Source: Corynespora cassiicola (Eukaryota; Ascomycota; Dothideomycetes; Pleosporales; Corynesporascaceae). Taken from it: 64,000 nucleotides of DNA. This document shows, piece by piece, positions 45,400-56,339 of the stretch. The notes below the pieces were generated by a model. The model was not told the origin of the DNA, searched no databases, and saw nothing but the letters and a program-made list of their open reading frames with translations. Both the position numbers and the translations under genes were made by a program. Where the stretch lies: assembly GCA_022059125.1 (NCBI GenBank), contig JAEUWY010000005.1:3658001-3722000 (forward strand). The letters are read 5' to 3'. Numbering within the stretch: position 1 is the stretch's first letter; each line of letters starts with the position of its first letter.

Positions 45400-46146
45400 T
45401 TATCGATAGGTGCCGTGAACTGGATCATAATACGGAGCACCGGTCCCTGTGTTGCGTCAACCACAAGAATTCCCACGAACCGGGACTTGCATCTTGTGGT
45501 TATACTCACCTTGTTGAGCGGGCGCACTAGTGGTTGCTGCCGACCTTGACCTTGCATCTTTGTTGTCTCGATAGCGAAAGCTATGCCACAAATACCACCT
45601 AGCCACCCAATTCTCCTCATTCACATTGGTTCGATAGCTCCCAGCCACATAATAAGCCTTTGTGTACACTCCAGCATTCTCGGCTATGTAAAGGATTTCC
45701 CTATGTTTCGCAGTCTCAGACAGCTCATCCCACTTGTAAGGCTGCGTCAGCCCGGCTCGTGCAGATTGCTCTGTAAGATTGGCAGGATCTCTGCTCAAAC
45801 GATCCCTGCCCGAAGATGCTTCTTGCTGAATCAGAAGTATCAGTATGGCTCAGTTCTTGAAGTGTACTTGTGGTTCCCACCAGAAGCAGCCTGTGTACTT
45901 GCTCTGTCAAACCAAGCCGAGCGAATAAGACGGCCTTGTCGGCACTCTGTGCTAGGGGATTCTGGGTCATCGTAGATATATGGTGGTCTCTTCGGTATTC
46001 AAAATAGCTAGAAAGTGATGGTAGAGGGGTTGAATTAAGATAAAATTGGATACGCACTTGCAATCGGCATTGGAGGCTAAAACGGTTCTTATAGCCCTGA
46101 CTGACGGCTGGGGCTGCAAGAACATCTTGCCACCAAATAGTGCCAT
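45400..46146 (-). CDS. Small four-exon fungal protein, unknown function
   Basis: Spliced by eye from four minus-strand exons: 46146-46058, 46007-45881, 45825-45510 and 45446-45400. All phases agree and give 192 residues ending in APYYDPVHGTYR. Introns are 50 nt (GTGCGT..TTCTAG), 55 nt (GTGGGA..TTCAG, weak donor) and 63 nt (GTGAGT..CACAG). The clearest part is exon 3: RDPANLTEQSARAGLTQPYK, WDELSETAKHREILYIAENA and VNEENWVARWYLWHSFRYRD. Exon 2 has an amphipathic helix (SADKAVLFARLGLTEQVHRLL). The start is uncertain: ATG 46146 is used, but ATG 45970 in exon 2 would give 150 residues. No known domain. Confidence 0.55.
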
Positions 46147-48433
46147 GTCACTAAGGATACTGTCCCCTGTCGTGGGCCTGTGGGCGTACGCGACTCGGCG
46201 AACAGGCCAGAACGGCAGGTCCCTGTCTATCTGTGTCTTCTGACTGGAGTAGTAAATCACTCATTGAGACGTTCAAGCCACGGTCAGAAGAGTGACCCCC
46301 CGAGAATATACGCCGTAAATTCTCACCTTCAAGTCTCAGTCTACATTTCCAGTTCACATTGCCCAGGATAGCCGACCTCCGAGGCCGTGTCGATCTCTGG
46401 CAGGACTCGAAAAGTCATTTTACCCTACGCGCTATGGTTAAGTCCTGTGATAAAAAAACAAAATTGTTCCTATCATGGGTCGTAAAAAGAGCACCTCGTT
46501 CTGTCCAGTGGTTTCGACATCTTCTATCGCCAGTGATGGTTTGATGGGCCGCCACATGGTCCGCTCCGTCATGCTACCCGCATCATTTGCACAAAGGCGA
46601 TACTGATCGGGAATAAAATCTCATTTTTGACCAGTCACGAACACCTATCAAGATATGGAGATTGTGGGGCTTCTTCAGCCTCCATCTATCAATGAGGATC
46701 TATTAACTTCTCCAGCCATTGGGATGGTGTTAGGACTAGGGATGTGTAGCCGACTGACGACAGAACAGGAAATTCTTCTCGCAGTCTCAGGCCACATCTT
46801 CTTGCGTGGAACGCGGGTGAGGTGCTTTCTTCTCTCGGAGCTGCATTGGAACATTTACGACTACTCTAATCACCACGAATCATGAACGCATGATGATTAT
46901 CGAAGGCACATATTGCCTGATACCATTTTTCTGTCAAAAAAAAACCCCTTTCACAGCTTTGTGTCCACATGGCTATGCACTAGATGCATTAGTACGGCAA
47001 TTTGCATGCCAAAGGCGTCGCATGGCACCCTTTAGGGAACAGATTGGGGCAAACAAGGCCAAAGGCCGGAAATGAAGATCCGGCATGCCTACTACGGTAA
47101 TTAAGGTTCGAACATGTGTTGTGAAAATGCCTCTTTCAACTCTCCATAGGTCATGAGATGACTCAAGCCACCGGATAGGAACACGCCAAAGTTATACCAA
47201 TCTCATCATACAATTACATGGTATAGCGACTTCCATCTCCACGTCAATGCGTAGCAAAATCCGCCATAGCTCCCAGCCTCTGTGCGTCGAGGGCTTTTAA
47301 GGCTTTCGTGCTACCAGAAAGGCATGTTTACCATGTCCTTTTCCGACCATGTTGGTCATGGTATTGCTAGAGGATATCTGCGGGGGTCTCATGAATGATT
47401 CGATCCATCAGACAACGCCATGTATAAATACCGATGTTATGCTCGCTGGCGGACATGCCCACTCACAATTTACCCTAATCCATCGGTATGCCACAGTCTG
47501 CGGCAATATCAGCAGCAGGCGGTGATCATTGGGCTTCCAATGATGTTATCTGTCTTCAGTGAAGATCACAACATGCTATAGGATTCAGTTCGAAACGACC
47601 ACATGCACATAATCTCCTGCAGCCGTGTATATTCCAATGGTGCCACACCATCCAGCGTAAAAAGAAACGACAGAAGCACCTTATTGACCTCATGTAGACT
47701 AGATAAACATGGAACCACCTTCCCCACTTTACTCGTCGTGTGGCTGACCTGCAATGTCGCTCCGTGTACGTAGCCCATGGTAAAGGTGGAGCATGCTTTG
47801 GCGAAAACACAGACTGAACATGAGCATTGCAAGATAACACATTTTCTTGATCGAAGGGCCGAGTCACGCCCGTGGTCTCTTGGAGTGCACGTTTGTGTCC
47901 ATCCTTGCCTGTTGATATACCGAGAGATTGCGACCGCTATCCATGGCCGGTCTTGGGGGTAGGCAGACAGAAAACGGAGTAGCCTTTCCTATTCCAGTAC
48001 AATCACTCACCCGACTGTATTGATCTGCGCTTCGGTGGCTTCCTGAGGGCTTTTGTCTGCACGAACGTCTAGTAAGGGCAATGGGGAGCGAGCGCTCAGG
48101 CTGGCAGCGGCTCTCGTCTCAAAAAGCATCTCGGCCGTGTATTGCTTTTCTTGTCAGGTGCACCGGCTGTTGACCAACGCAAGCTTTCAAGCAAAAAGCG
48201 AATGCTCGTGTTGGAGCATGGCGTTTCCGCCCGAACCAGCCGCCGTTGCTCCGTGCCCCATGCCTCCTGCCCTCCACACACGTTAGCAAGGGACGGCCCG
48301 GCGGACGTGCTACTACTCCACGCCCATCACATCATGGCCCAGCCCCGTGAAATCCTTTTCTCTCCACAGCTTCTTACGGCCGCCATAGTCTAGACGCCAA
48401 CCAGCTACTTAACCAGGGCATTTTTTGCCGCGT
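46147..48433. other. 2.3-kb gene-poor region
   Basis: No supported gene. Base composition is near 50% GC, with short frames on both strands that have stop-rich neighbours and no motifs (for example plus 46655-46885 and minus 47556-47867). It must contain the promoters of the 45400 gene (-) and of the 48434 gene (+). An alternative upstream exon for the 45400 gene could lie in the first ~200 bases. Confidence 0.5.
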
Positions 48434-50830
48434 ATGAAAGCGCTGACAATGCATACCTCGAATCTGGGCACGCCCACTCTCTGGGACCAAACTAGCAGCC
48501 AGGAACCCGCTCGCTGCCTGAGTCAGGCGCCGCGCAAGCCCAACACCCGGGTAGCCGACCCGGATCTTGCCACCCCCCCAGATCCCTTTTCTGACTACAG
48601 CACGTTTTTGGACAAGGCTATAACGTTTGGAGCTGGGCCATACGATGGCTCCGCAAGCCCCAGTGGCTCCGAAGATTGCCCCGGTACAGAAGACGACGCG
48701 CAGACCATGCCACCGCCTGTCACATACAATCTGGCAATGCGCTTTGCAAATCGATCCAATCGAGTGCCACTCGCCACAATCATCGAACAGGTGTCATACT
48801 CTACGCTGAACTCCCATGCATCTTTGTTCACATCTCGGGGCCGTCCTTCCCTAAGAGTCGACCATTCGCTTCTGCAAGGTCCCGTGCCGAAGCCTTCACG
48901 ATGTGATGACAACACTCTGCAACAAATTCAAGAAGATGTATGCCAAGACCAAGATTACGGTGAATATCTCGGTAGCCATCCATGCCTTGATGGAAGATGT
49001 GGAGACGTCTTGATCTGTGATGATATCTCGGCGTCACCACCCACTAGCTGCCATGATCAAGGGACGCCAACCATATTTCAACGTCGTCGTGGCAGGACCG
49101 AAGCGGAAAACAAGGGAATAAAAGGACTTCTCAGTGACATGCTGCGAAATTCCAGAATCAACCCTTGTCCCCCCTCCCAATCATCAACAGTGATGGGAAA
49201 TCCGATTGCGATTTGCCAAAAACGACCAGGCACAAACAGGATCCAACCAGAAGCCCTTCCACCGGAGGGAGACTTCCCTTGTGGCTCCAATTCGAAGGGC
49301 CGGGGCTTTCGAGATCGGACCAATCCTAGCAGCAGTAATCATATAACCCTGAACGCACCTCAAAAGAGTGGCTCTGGCAGCGACAAACCTTCAGACCATG
49401 CCTTCTCCCTTATCGTAAAGCATTCAGAACATTCTGTATTGGAAAGACCCCCTATTGGTATGGAAAATCCACGAATAAGCCTGGAAAGTTTGCAGGGTTC
49501 CAGAACATCGGCGCGGCCTGTCTCGTCAGAAACGTACGATCGGGCACATACACAGTATCTCCAAAACAGTGGTGGCGTTCCAACACACAATAGTGCAGAA
49601 CGTCTATCAGGTTGTGAGAAGCTGTTCAAAGAGTGTGAACACGCCGGAAGCGTGGGCCGCAAAGTCAGCATGTGCAGCAGCATGTCGACGTCCTACTCGG
49701 GCACGGTTTTGGGCGTCGACCTTGATCTTCAGGAGAGCCATGCATCTCCAAGACGTTCACCAACACCAGTATGGTTTGCACTCCAATCGTCCGAGGATGA
49801 TGAGGCGAATGTACTGCCACTTGAGCGGCAGCCACTTGCTATGAATCATGCGACAACGCACTCTATCAGATCATCCGCCCTACCGGTTCTTCTACCCATT
49901 GCGGCAGAATCTGGAATCGTTCGCCCGATCAAGAACACATCACCCACCTCGTTTCATTCACCATCAGGCAACCTGATTCAGCTCCATGACAGCTCACCAC
50001 TAGGACCTGGTGGTTTAGATTACTTTGGATCGCCTACAGCTAAGACTTCCTATTATAACAACAATCTAGATGAGTCGTTGGCGGCATATATAGAACCGAG
50101 CCGAATGAATGCATGCCCGGCAGGGCCTGCCCTTGAGTCTATTGCCGCAACCAGAGTCTCGACTTCCCTTGTTCCAACTCACCCGGGGCATGGCCATGCC
50201 ACCCGGCATGGCGAGGATGCATACACTGCATGGCAACCACAGATTGATCGCAGCGGCACGGAAGTCAAGGGGTGTGGCGGGCTGGTAAGAAACAACAGCC
50301 TCAGCCCGCGGAGCGGCAACCTGCGCCCACCCTCGACAAGACCCAAGCTCCGCAGGCCCAAGGCAGCTCTCATGTGCTACAGAACGAGGGACGAGGCCAC
50401 CAAGCGCCCGCACCGCGCGCGTTATCGATCGCTGCTCAACCGGCTGGTCTCCTGCTGCACCGCGTCCCGCATGCGGAACCCCAGCAAGCCCCCAAAGGGC
50501 ACCATGCTGCACAAGCAGCTAGCCCGGCGTGCTGCCGCGCTGCCCCGGCGCACAAAGTCCAGCCTCAGCCTTGGCCCGCTGACCGGCAATACCATGCGCG
50601 TGTGCTTCTGCCAGCCGCTCGACGATGCCAGCTCCTGTGCGTCCGAGGCTGGGTGTGCAGGCGGCATGGGGGTTGCGGGCGATCAGCATCGCTCCCCCCC
50701 CCAGGGGCCCCGTGATGCGGCGCCCGCTGTGCGCGTCGTATGCAACGGCCAGGTGGGGGAGAAGCACGGCCGATTCAAAGGTGATTGTGGAGTGCGGGTC
50801 AGCATGACGGTTGGATTGGTGAGCGCTTGA
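48434..50830 (+). CDS. Uncharacterised disordered protein
   Basis: One exon of 798 residues from the ATG at 48434 (MKALTMHTSNLG). The sequence is Ser/Pro/Arg-rich throughout with few hydrophobic stretches. Patterned segments include DPFSDYSTFLDKAITFGAGP (about 50-70) and TYNLAMRFANRSNRVPLATI (about 95-115). A basic segment near 650-700 reads RPHRARYRSLLNRLVSCCTA and ARRAALPRRTKSSLSLG. No signal peptide, membrane helix or catalytic motif is seen. Length and codon use suggest a real gene, but a missed C-terminal intron is possible: GTGAGC occurs just before the stop. I do not recognise the family. Confidence 0.65.
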   Translation: MKALTMHTSNLGTPTLWDQTSSQEPARCLSQAPRKPNTRVADPDLATPPDPFSDYSTFLDKAITFGAGPYDGSASPSGSEDCPGTEDDAQTMPPPVTYNLAMRFANRSNRVPLATIIEQVSYSTLNSHASLFTSRGRPSLRVDHSLLQGPVPKPSRCDDNTLQQIQEDVCQDQDYGEYLGSHPCLDGRCGDVLICDDISASPPTSCHDQGTPTIFQRRRGRTEAENKGIKGLLSDMLRNSRINPCPPSQSSTVMGNPIAICQKRPGTNRIQPEALPPEGDFPCGSNSKGRGFRDRTNPSSSNHITLNAPQKSGSGSDKPSDHAFSLIVKHSEHSVLERPPIGMENPRISLESLQGSRTSARPVSSETYDRAHTQYLQNSGGVPTHNSAERLSGCEKLFKECEHAGSVGRKVSMCSSMSTSYSGTVLGVDLDLQESHASPRRSPTPVWFALQSSEDDEANVLPLERQPLAMNHATTHSIRSSALPVLLPIAAESGIVRPIKNTSPTSFHSPSGNLIQLHDSSPLGPGGLDYFGSPTAKTSYYNNNLDESLAAYIEPSRMNACPAGPALESIAATRVSTSLVPTHPGHGHATRHGEDAYTAWQPQIDRSGTEVKGCGGLVRNNSLSPRSGNLRPPSTRPKLRRPKAALMCYRTRDEATKRPHRARYRSLLNRLVSCCTASRMRNPSKPPKGTMLHKQLARRAAALPRRTKSSLSLGPLTGNTMRVCFCQPLDDASSCASEAGCAGGMGVAGDQHRSPPQGPRDAAPAVRVVCNGQVGEKHGRFKGDCGVRVSMTVGLVSA

Positions 50831-51188
50831 TCGGTGATTATGGTGCGTAGCATGTCCACCATCACGCACATGACCGGATCCGAAGACGAGCTGGGTCGTG
50901 CCTCTTCTTTCTTTTTCTTTCCTTTTTTCCCTTCTTTCTTTTCTGAGGATGTGGGAAGGAGGAAGGATGCATGGATATCGAGTGTTGACTGACTATCAAA
51001 GTCGCAGTCGACGAGGCGAATGGAGAATTGCGCTATTGGTACCAGCCCCACACGAAAAGACGATACATTGTAATGGTACAGTAAAGATATCGTAACTAGA
51101 CAGGGGCAAGCATTCAAGCTCTGATGCTGCCAGTCTCTCTCTCTCTCTCCCTCTCTCTCTCTGTCTGTCTGTGTGTATGGGCAGTCTC
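50831..51188. other. Convergent 3' region with CT-rich microsatellite
   Basis: The 358-bp gap between convergent stops. It holds T-rich tracts (50900-50945) and a CT-dinucleotide tract at about 51134-51162 that turns into GTCT/GT units by 51174. It lies in the 3' untranslated region of the DUF1992 gene. Confidence 0.6.
51134..51174. repeat. (CT)n then (GTCT)n simple repeat
   Basis: A nearly pure CT tract of about 29 nt, interrupted once by CCC, followed by GTCT and GT repeats, ending about 15 bp from the stop of the DUF1992 gene. Confidence 0.85.
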
Positions 51189-52763
51189 CTACGTCCATAT
51201 ATCCTTCCAAAACTGTCTGAAACCATATCTCCTTTCGACCCTCTCGTCTCTAACCCTGACCTTTTCACCTGCGAGTCTGTTCATGACGCCTGTGCCACCT
51301 CCAACCAGGCTCTCACCAAAACCCACCGCTTTTGCCTGGGGCCTCAAGGCCCTCTCCTTGATTGCCTCGGCCAGCCTTGGGGCCACGTCGGCGTAGCAGG
51401 AGTTCAGCTCGCGCTGGAGGGAGAAATAAGGTTTTTTGGCCAGGTCGGGGGCCTGCAAGTTGTAGGAACGAGTCTTGGAATTGAGGTCCTCGATGGCGAG
51501 CTTGTGGTAGGCAGCTTCGTTGGCCTCCCACTGCGGGTCGCGGAAAGGCCTCGGCGCCGATGGGACGGACGAGGGACGAGGGGCAGGGATGGGATCGGGA
51601 GTGGCCTGAGACGATGTCGTGCCCGGTGGCGAAACGCCATGATCCACGGAATCCGACCATGTCGCGTTCTCAAGCTGGACTTGAGGCGCCGGGGGGCGGG
51701 CATCGCCTCCTGATACCCCGAGCTCGGCTTGGGCGTAGGCTTCTGCGCGCGCCATCTGCTCTTGCAGCGTGCCGCCCTTGCTCGAGATGACGCGTGCTGC
51801 GTGCCTTTTCCAGTCGCTCCTCAGCCGGGACCGAAACTTGCTCGCGGTTGCCACCAGCTCCTGTTGCTTCTCGATCCAGGGAGGCACAATCTCCTGCTTC
51901 TGGATAATCTTGTTCATAAAGTATTCGGTCGTGTCGAGAAAGGGATTGGAGGCGTTGTAGTCCCTCTCCAGCTTCTTGCCCCTTGGGAGGTTCTTGAACT
52001 GCCCGCGCGCTATGGCATCTTCAATGCGCTCGTTGGCCAGGCTAGCAAGTCCCTGGATGGTCCCTGGAGTCACGGCGCGCGCGTGTGGGGAGAATCTGTC
52101 CTTCAACTGTTGGAACCTCTTTTCCCGTTCCTGTTCGTCAATGTCAGAGTCCTTCAAGCTGCTGTAGATGCCACTTCGGTCTTTCGCATTTGCCAGCCTG
52201 AGGCCACTCCCGCCGCGATTTGGTCTCCCGGTATCGATTGACTTTGGCAGCGGTACGCTGGGCGTCGGCGCCTGTGTCCTTGTCTTGATGGGCTTGTGCG
52301 CGTCGTTCAACATGCGCAGGCTTGCGTCGTGTACGGATTCGGCGCCGGCCCACGGCTCGGCAGTGGCAAGGTCGCGGGTGTGCCTACTCGCCGTCGAAGG
52401 CAGGTCGGCATGTGTGAAAGCAGGGCGGTGCTCTGAGCGAAAGCTCGCCGCAGCTATGCGCTCTTCAAGCTGGCGCTTGAGCTGTTCGCTGAAGCCGGCC
52501 TCCGCCATTGCCTTTTGCGCGTCGCGGCCGCCCGTCTCAAGAGCCTCATTACTCATATCGCGCAGCCTCCGGGTCATGGCACCCGTCTCTTCTTCTGCCT
52601 CCTCTCTCGTCTCTCGCCCGCCCCCCTCTTGATGCGGTTGGCGAGCTGCCGAGTTGACATGGCGGCGACCTCGGAGATGGGCTCGAGCACCTGCTTGGAG
52701 CCGCCGCGCGGTATGCAGACAGCGCATACATGCATTGAGCGTCAGGGAGCTGGTCACAGACAT
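51189..52763 (-). CDS. DnaJC28-type (DUF1992) protein, probably mitochondrial
   Basis: A single exon of 524 residues from the ATG at 52763 to 51189; a GTG six codons upstream is not needed. The first ~45 residues (MSVTSSLTLNACMRCLHTAR and onward) are Arg-rich with almost no acidic residues and look like a mitochondrial presequence. The DUF1992/DnaJC28 conserved domain lies at about 235-310: GLASLANERIEDAIARGQFK, LPRGKKLERDYNASNPFLDT and EYFMNKIIQKQEIVPPWIEK. The family lacks a J domain in many fungi, as here, and its biochemical role is unclear. The C-terminal 100 residues include LNSKTRSYNLQAPDLAKKPY and LNSCYADVAPRL. It follows RRF1 on the same strand after a 244-bp gap. Confidence 0.86.
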   Translation of the reverse strand: MSVTSSLTLNACMRCLHTARRLQAGARAHLRGRRHVNSAARQPHQEGGGRETREEAEEETGAMTRRLRDMSNEALETGGRDAQKAMAEAGFSEQLKRQLEERIAAASFRSEHRPAFTHADLPSTASRHTRDLATAEPWAGAESVHDASLRMLNDAHKPIKTRTQAPTPSVPLPKSIDTGRPNRGGSGLRLANAKDRSGIYSSLKDSDIDEQEREKRFQQLKDRFSPHARAVTPGTIQGLASLANERIEDAIARGQFKNLPRGKKLERDYNASNPFLDTTEYFMNKIIQKQEIVPPWIEKQQELVATASKFRSRLRSDWKRHAARVISSKGGTLQEQMARAEAYAQAELGVSGGDARPPAPQVQLENATWSDSVDHGVSPPGTTSSQATPDPIPAPRPSSVPSAPRPFRDPQWEANEAAYHKLAIEDLNSKTRSYNLQAPDLAKKPYFSLQRELNSCYADVAPRLAEAIKERALRPQAKAVGFGESLVGGGTGVMNRLAGEKVRVRDERVERRYGFRQFWKDIWT

Positions 52764-53007
52764 GTGGAGTGTGATGCACACAGACAGCGGCGGGCAACGC
52801 CAAACGGGGTGGTCGTCATGATGCTAGTGGCAAAAGGCCGGAGCAGGGGCCACGACGGGATGGAGGGCGGGCAGAGTGCCAAGAACGGGACGGAGCGGGC
52901 TGTCTGCAGCGGGGAGCTATCGATAACGAATAACAAGTGTCACGGCACCATCACTGGGGGGGGGGGTTTGGGAGCTGTAGATTCTGGCTGCAACTACGGA
53001 GGGGTTC

Positions 53008-53841
53008 TCAATGGCTGCCGAGTACCTTCTTGGCGCCGTCGACGATGCGCTTGACCTCGGCGTGGCCCTTCTTGACCACATCCTCCATGCGCTTGTGGGC
53101 TTTCTGCAGGTCGTCGGGCAGCACAGCCTTGTCCAGCTGGTACTTGCGTAGCTTCTTGTTGTGCGCCTGGCGAGCTGTCTGTATGCTCTTGTCGGCCGAC
53201 TCGGCGGCGCGCGTGGCGGCGTCGAGAGCCTGGCGGCGCGACTCGCCCGTCGGCGGAGGCAGAGGCACCTGGATGGTGAGCGGGGACGAGGCATCGGGGG
53301 CGAGGGGCGTGAGCGAGTGTGGCGATGAGGCAATGGCTGTCGTGATGGGCTTGATGTGGTCGGCCTCACCGCACATGACGTGCAGCACCCTGCCCCGGGG
53401 CACGACCTGGGCCAGATCGCTCAGTTTCACCGTCTCCCTGCCCTCAGCCGCTGTTCCCAGCTGCACCTTGAGGCCCTCGACGAGCTCTGGGTTGAGCCGC
53501 CCGCCGCTGCGCAGCTGGCTCAGCTCGTGCGTCAGCTTCTCCATGGCCTTCAGGATGTGCGCCTCGAGGCCCGACACGTCGTAGGCCTCATCCGTGGCCG
53601 TTGCTTGTCCTGCCTGGTTGACGGGTGGTGCTGAGTCGGTGCGGGCGTGCGCTTTGTTCGCCTTGCCGGCCTTCTTCTGAAGGGGCAGGCTGGTGGTGAA
53701 GTGACGGGATGCGGTGCACGCTGTGCCACTCGGGCGCCTTGTTCGCGTCGCGCGCGTCGTGTGCCCAGTCAGTCTCTGGACGGGCAGCTCAATGGCTCGC
53801 GTGCAGCCAAGCGTAAGGCGGACAATGGCAGTGCGTGACAT
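53008..53841 (-). CDS. RRF1: Mitochondrial ribosome recycling factor
   Basis: A single exon of 277 residues, starting at the ATG at 53841 (MSRTAIVRLTLG). The frame is open another 108 codons upstream, but that part is not protein-like and the chosen start opens directly on a mitochondrial presequence rich in Arg/Thr. From about residue 95 the RRF fold is visible: LEAHILKAMEKLTHELSQLR, RSGGRLNPELVEGLKVQLG, LSDLAQVVPRGRVLHVM, then ITTAIASSPHSLTP, QVPLPPPTGESRRQALDAA and a closing helix KKLRKYQLDKAVLPDDLQKA. RRF frees ribosomes after termination together with EF-G2. A ten-G run at about 52958-52967 lies just beyond its stop. Confidence 0.92.
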   Translation of the reverse strand: MSRTAIVRLTLGCTRAIELPVQRLTGHTTRATRTRRPSGTACTASRHFTTSLPLQKKAGKANKAHARTDSAPPVNQAGQATATDEAYDVSGLEAHILKAMEKLTHELSQLRSGGRLNPELVEGLKVQLGTAAEGRETVKLSDLAQVVPRGRVLHVMCGEADHIKPITTAIASSPHSLTPLAPDASSPLTIQVPLPPPTGESRRQALDAATRAAESADKSIQTARQAHNKKLRKYQLDKAVLPDDLQKAHKRMEDVVKKGHAEVKRIVDGAKKVLGSH

Positions 53842-55073
53842 TTTTGCGCGTGTAGATGGCGATTGGGGGCGATGGTGGGCTTGTTTGCCTCGACCGACCG
53901 ACGAGACGGAGAGCTTGAGCTGGCTTGAGCTGGCTTGAGCTTGCGCACAGACACATCTGCGAGTTTCCACCCGTGTCGGCGCCTTGGGGGGTTGGTGTTC
54001 GACATGTTGTTCTGGGCTTCGCTGGGAAGATGCAGACTCTAGACATGGCCCACTGTGGCTGGTAGATGCCTCCAGCAGCTTCACTGGGTCGGGGGTTGAC
54101 AAGCCACGTGACCTCGACGACCATCGCACCAAGGTTCCTTTCTCCCGATTGCTCGCCATATGCATGACAGCTGTACCGGTGTCGTGCTGTGCATTTCCCT
54201 GCCAATCTCCATTCTGCTACGCCTCAGCCTGGTACTTTACCTCCAGGTACCTAGCTACCTAACCTACCTAGGTGCCTCCTATTTGTGACGCCGGCGCCTT
54301 GTTTGAACAGCAACGCGCTCAGTCTCTTCGTTAGCCAGCACGATGCTGCTACTATGGTGATAACAGGTGAGGAACTTATTGACTTTCTGGCCAAGGGGAA
54401 ATGCTTTTGAGGAGGGCTACCGATCTCACGTAATCGGCGTGCATCAGACGTCAGCGGAGATTTGGCGAGCTGCCATGTCGTCGTCGATCGCACATGTGGC
54501 CTTTCAGACGTCGCATTATTGCCATCACCCTGGTCGATTCAGCGCAAACGCTGCTTGGGTCGTGTTGAGACCTTGTGCCTCACTTGGGCCCATCCCTCGC
54601 GTCAGACTTGCCAGCTGGGCGTGCATCCAAATGTAGCCACTTCATCAGCTTAGCTCTACTCCCACCTATCATGCACATGTTCGCAGATGGATCTCAATCT
54701 GACACGAATGTCCTGCCATGCCCTAAAAGACACACGGGAGGCCGGCTCCTGCTGAGTTCGCCTAGTCCATTGTTGATTGGGTCGACACACAACCGGGACT
54801 GCCGTCAGCACTCGCCTTGACCAACTGCTCTGTTCATCTCCTTGGCCGTGCTATGGTTAGGCTCCCAGGCACGGCAGATGCCTCTCATTTCCATACTAGA
54901 CCGCGTGGTCAAAGGCAGCTGTGCCTTGTAGTCAGCACCATAGGCAGCCTTGTGTTACATCACTTTCCGGCTCTGGAGCCACTCGGTCGAACATACATGT
55001 ACGCTTGCTCTTGTGCTAGTTCACTACAGCTCTGGAAACCCCGCCCTGCTTTGATGTCATCATCAGCGCTGTT
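53842..55073. promoter_or_regulatory. Divergent promoter region RRF1 / membrane protein gene
   Basis: 1.2 kb without a supported gene. Near 53915-53943 a ~10-bp unit GAGCTGGCTT is repeated about three times in the RRF1 leader. Near 54243-54275 ACCTA-type units with palindromic AGGTACCT and CCTAGG sites occur, a pattern often seen in filamentous fungal intergenic DNA. Confidence 0.45.
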
Positions 55074-56339
55074 ATGGCACCGCTCGACTCATGGCTAGCT
55101 CTGGGTAGACGGAGCCCAGTGCCATCTACTCGAACAAGTCCACCCACAAGAGATAGCCTGACCACCGAGGGTGGTTTCTTGGAAGCATGGGCACAGGGCT
55201 ACAACGTAGGATCGCTAGTAATCCTGATCCTCATTGTGTTTTGCAATTACAGGTCTGGGATTTGGCTACATAAACTAATACTCCTCGAAGTGAGTCGCCA
55301 TTATGGATAGGGACCCTGCCCCACACTGACGTTTAACAGCTGATCCTGGCACTCTGGCATGGTTCGTTTCAAGTACTTATCCACGCATGTTGTTGCTGTA
55401 CTAAAGCGGGCCAAGGCACATTCATCTTTGTGGATGATCCAGAATATGGATGGTAATCTTTGACCTACACTCTTGGATGCTGTAACGCTGAGCTATATCC
55501 ACAGGTATCTATCCTCCACCGCCGCTCTCCTCTTCATATCGTACCAGCTCCACAATGTTGTTTCCTGGTTGAAGATTAGACCATTCCTCCCTCAATGGGG
55601 CTCTCGCTTCTTCATCCTCTCCCTCGCTGCCGTTCAGCCCTTTTGGGTTGCAGAGACTTGGTCAAATTTTTACTATTTCAATAACCTTGGATCTGACGCC
55701 AACGTGAGGATGCGCCCTTTCGAAGCCTTACTTCGTGATCCTTGGTGGATATTTACAACCTGGAAGCTCGTCAGCTCCATCAAAAAGACATACGGTTTCA
55801 AGCTCTGGGCACTTGTCAGAATCAACCCTCGCTTTGGGGTGATGCTGGGGTGCATGTTCCTGTCCATCGCATTCCTTTTGACTGATGTGGGCGTGAATGC
55901 CGCTCAGATTACCGCGGCATCTGGAATCAACCCATACTGGAGGTTCGCACTGGTGTTCAAGTGCGCCTCCGACACGATCTTCCTCGATGATTTCAAATCA
56001 GTTCTCGATGAAATTGTCGCACGGAAGTTCAGTTCTACAGGAGGAACTGTGCATCGGGGTTCTGTCAGCGCGGCCCACTCGATGGCTCATCAAGAAAACG
56101 AATTCATCGAGTGCGCGCGGCTTCCGATAACGACAAATATATCGAGCCCACAGCCAACGGCACGCTCGAAGAAGCTCAGTCTTTTTACTTCACGCGACTT
56201 CCACAGCACGGCCGTGCCCGAGATTCACGTGCAAAGAGAAACGACGGTCACTAGAGAGCCACGCGAAGAAGATAGCTTCAGCAGCGATAGGGGAATGTTA
56301 CCAAAACCGGCCATTTCATCTTATAGCAGGAGGGAATGA
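55074..56339 (+). CDS. Fungal integral membrane protein, six predicted helices
   Basis: Four exons, 55074-55289, 55340-55361 (22 nt), 55416-55452 (37 nt) and 55505-56339, give 369 residues. The two micro-exons carry ILALWHG and TFIFVDDPEYGW. Predicted membrane segments: about 47-65, 68-90, 96-115, then RFFILSLAAVQPFWVAETW, PRFGVMLGCMFLSIAFLLTD and PYWRFALVFKCASDTIFLDD. Signature stretches include YFNNLGSDANVRMRPFEALL, RDPWWIFTTWKL and INPRFGVMLGC. The C-terminal ~90 residues are soluble and Ser/Arg-rich. Proteins with the same RDPWW..INPRFGVM layout are common in Pezizomycotina as uncharacterised membrane proteins. It is convergent with the laccase gene. Confidence 0.87.

Noticed and set aside
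46147..48433. Degenerate transposon or RIP-mutated repeat in the gene-poor gap
   Set aside because: No terminal repeats, target duplications, transposase-like fragments or extreme AT shift are visible.
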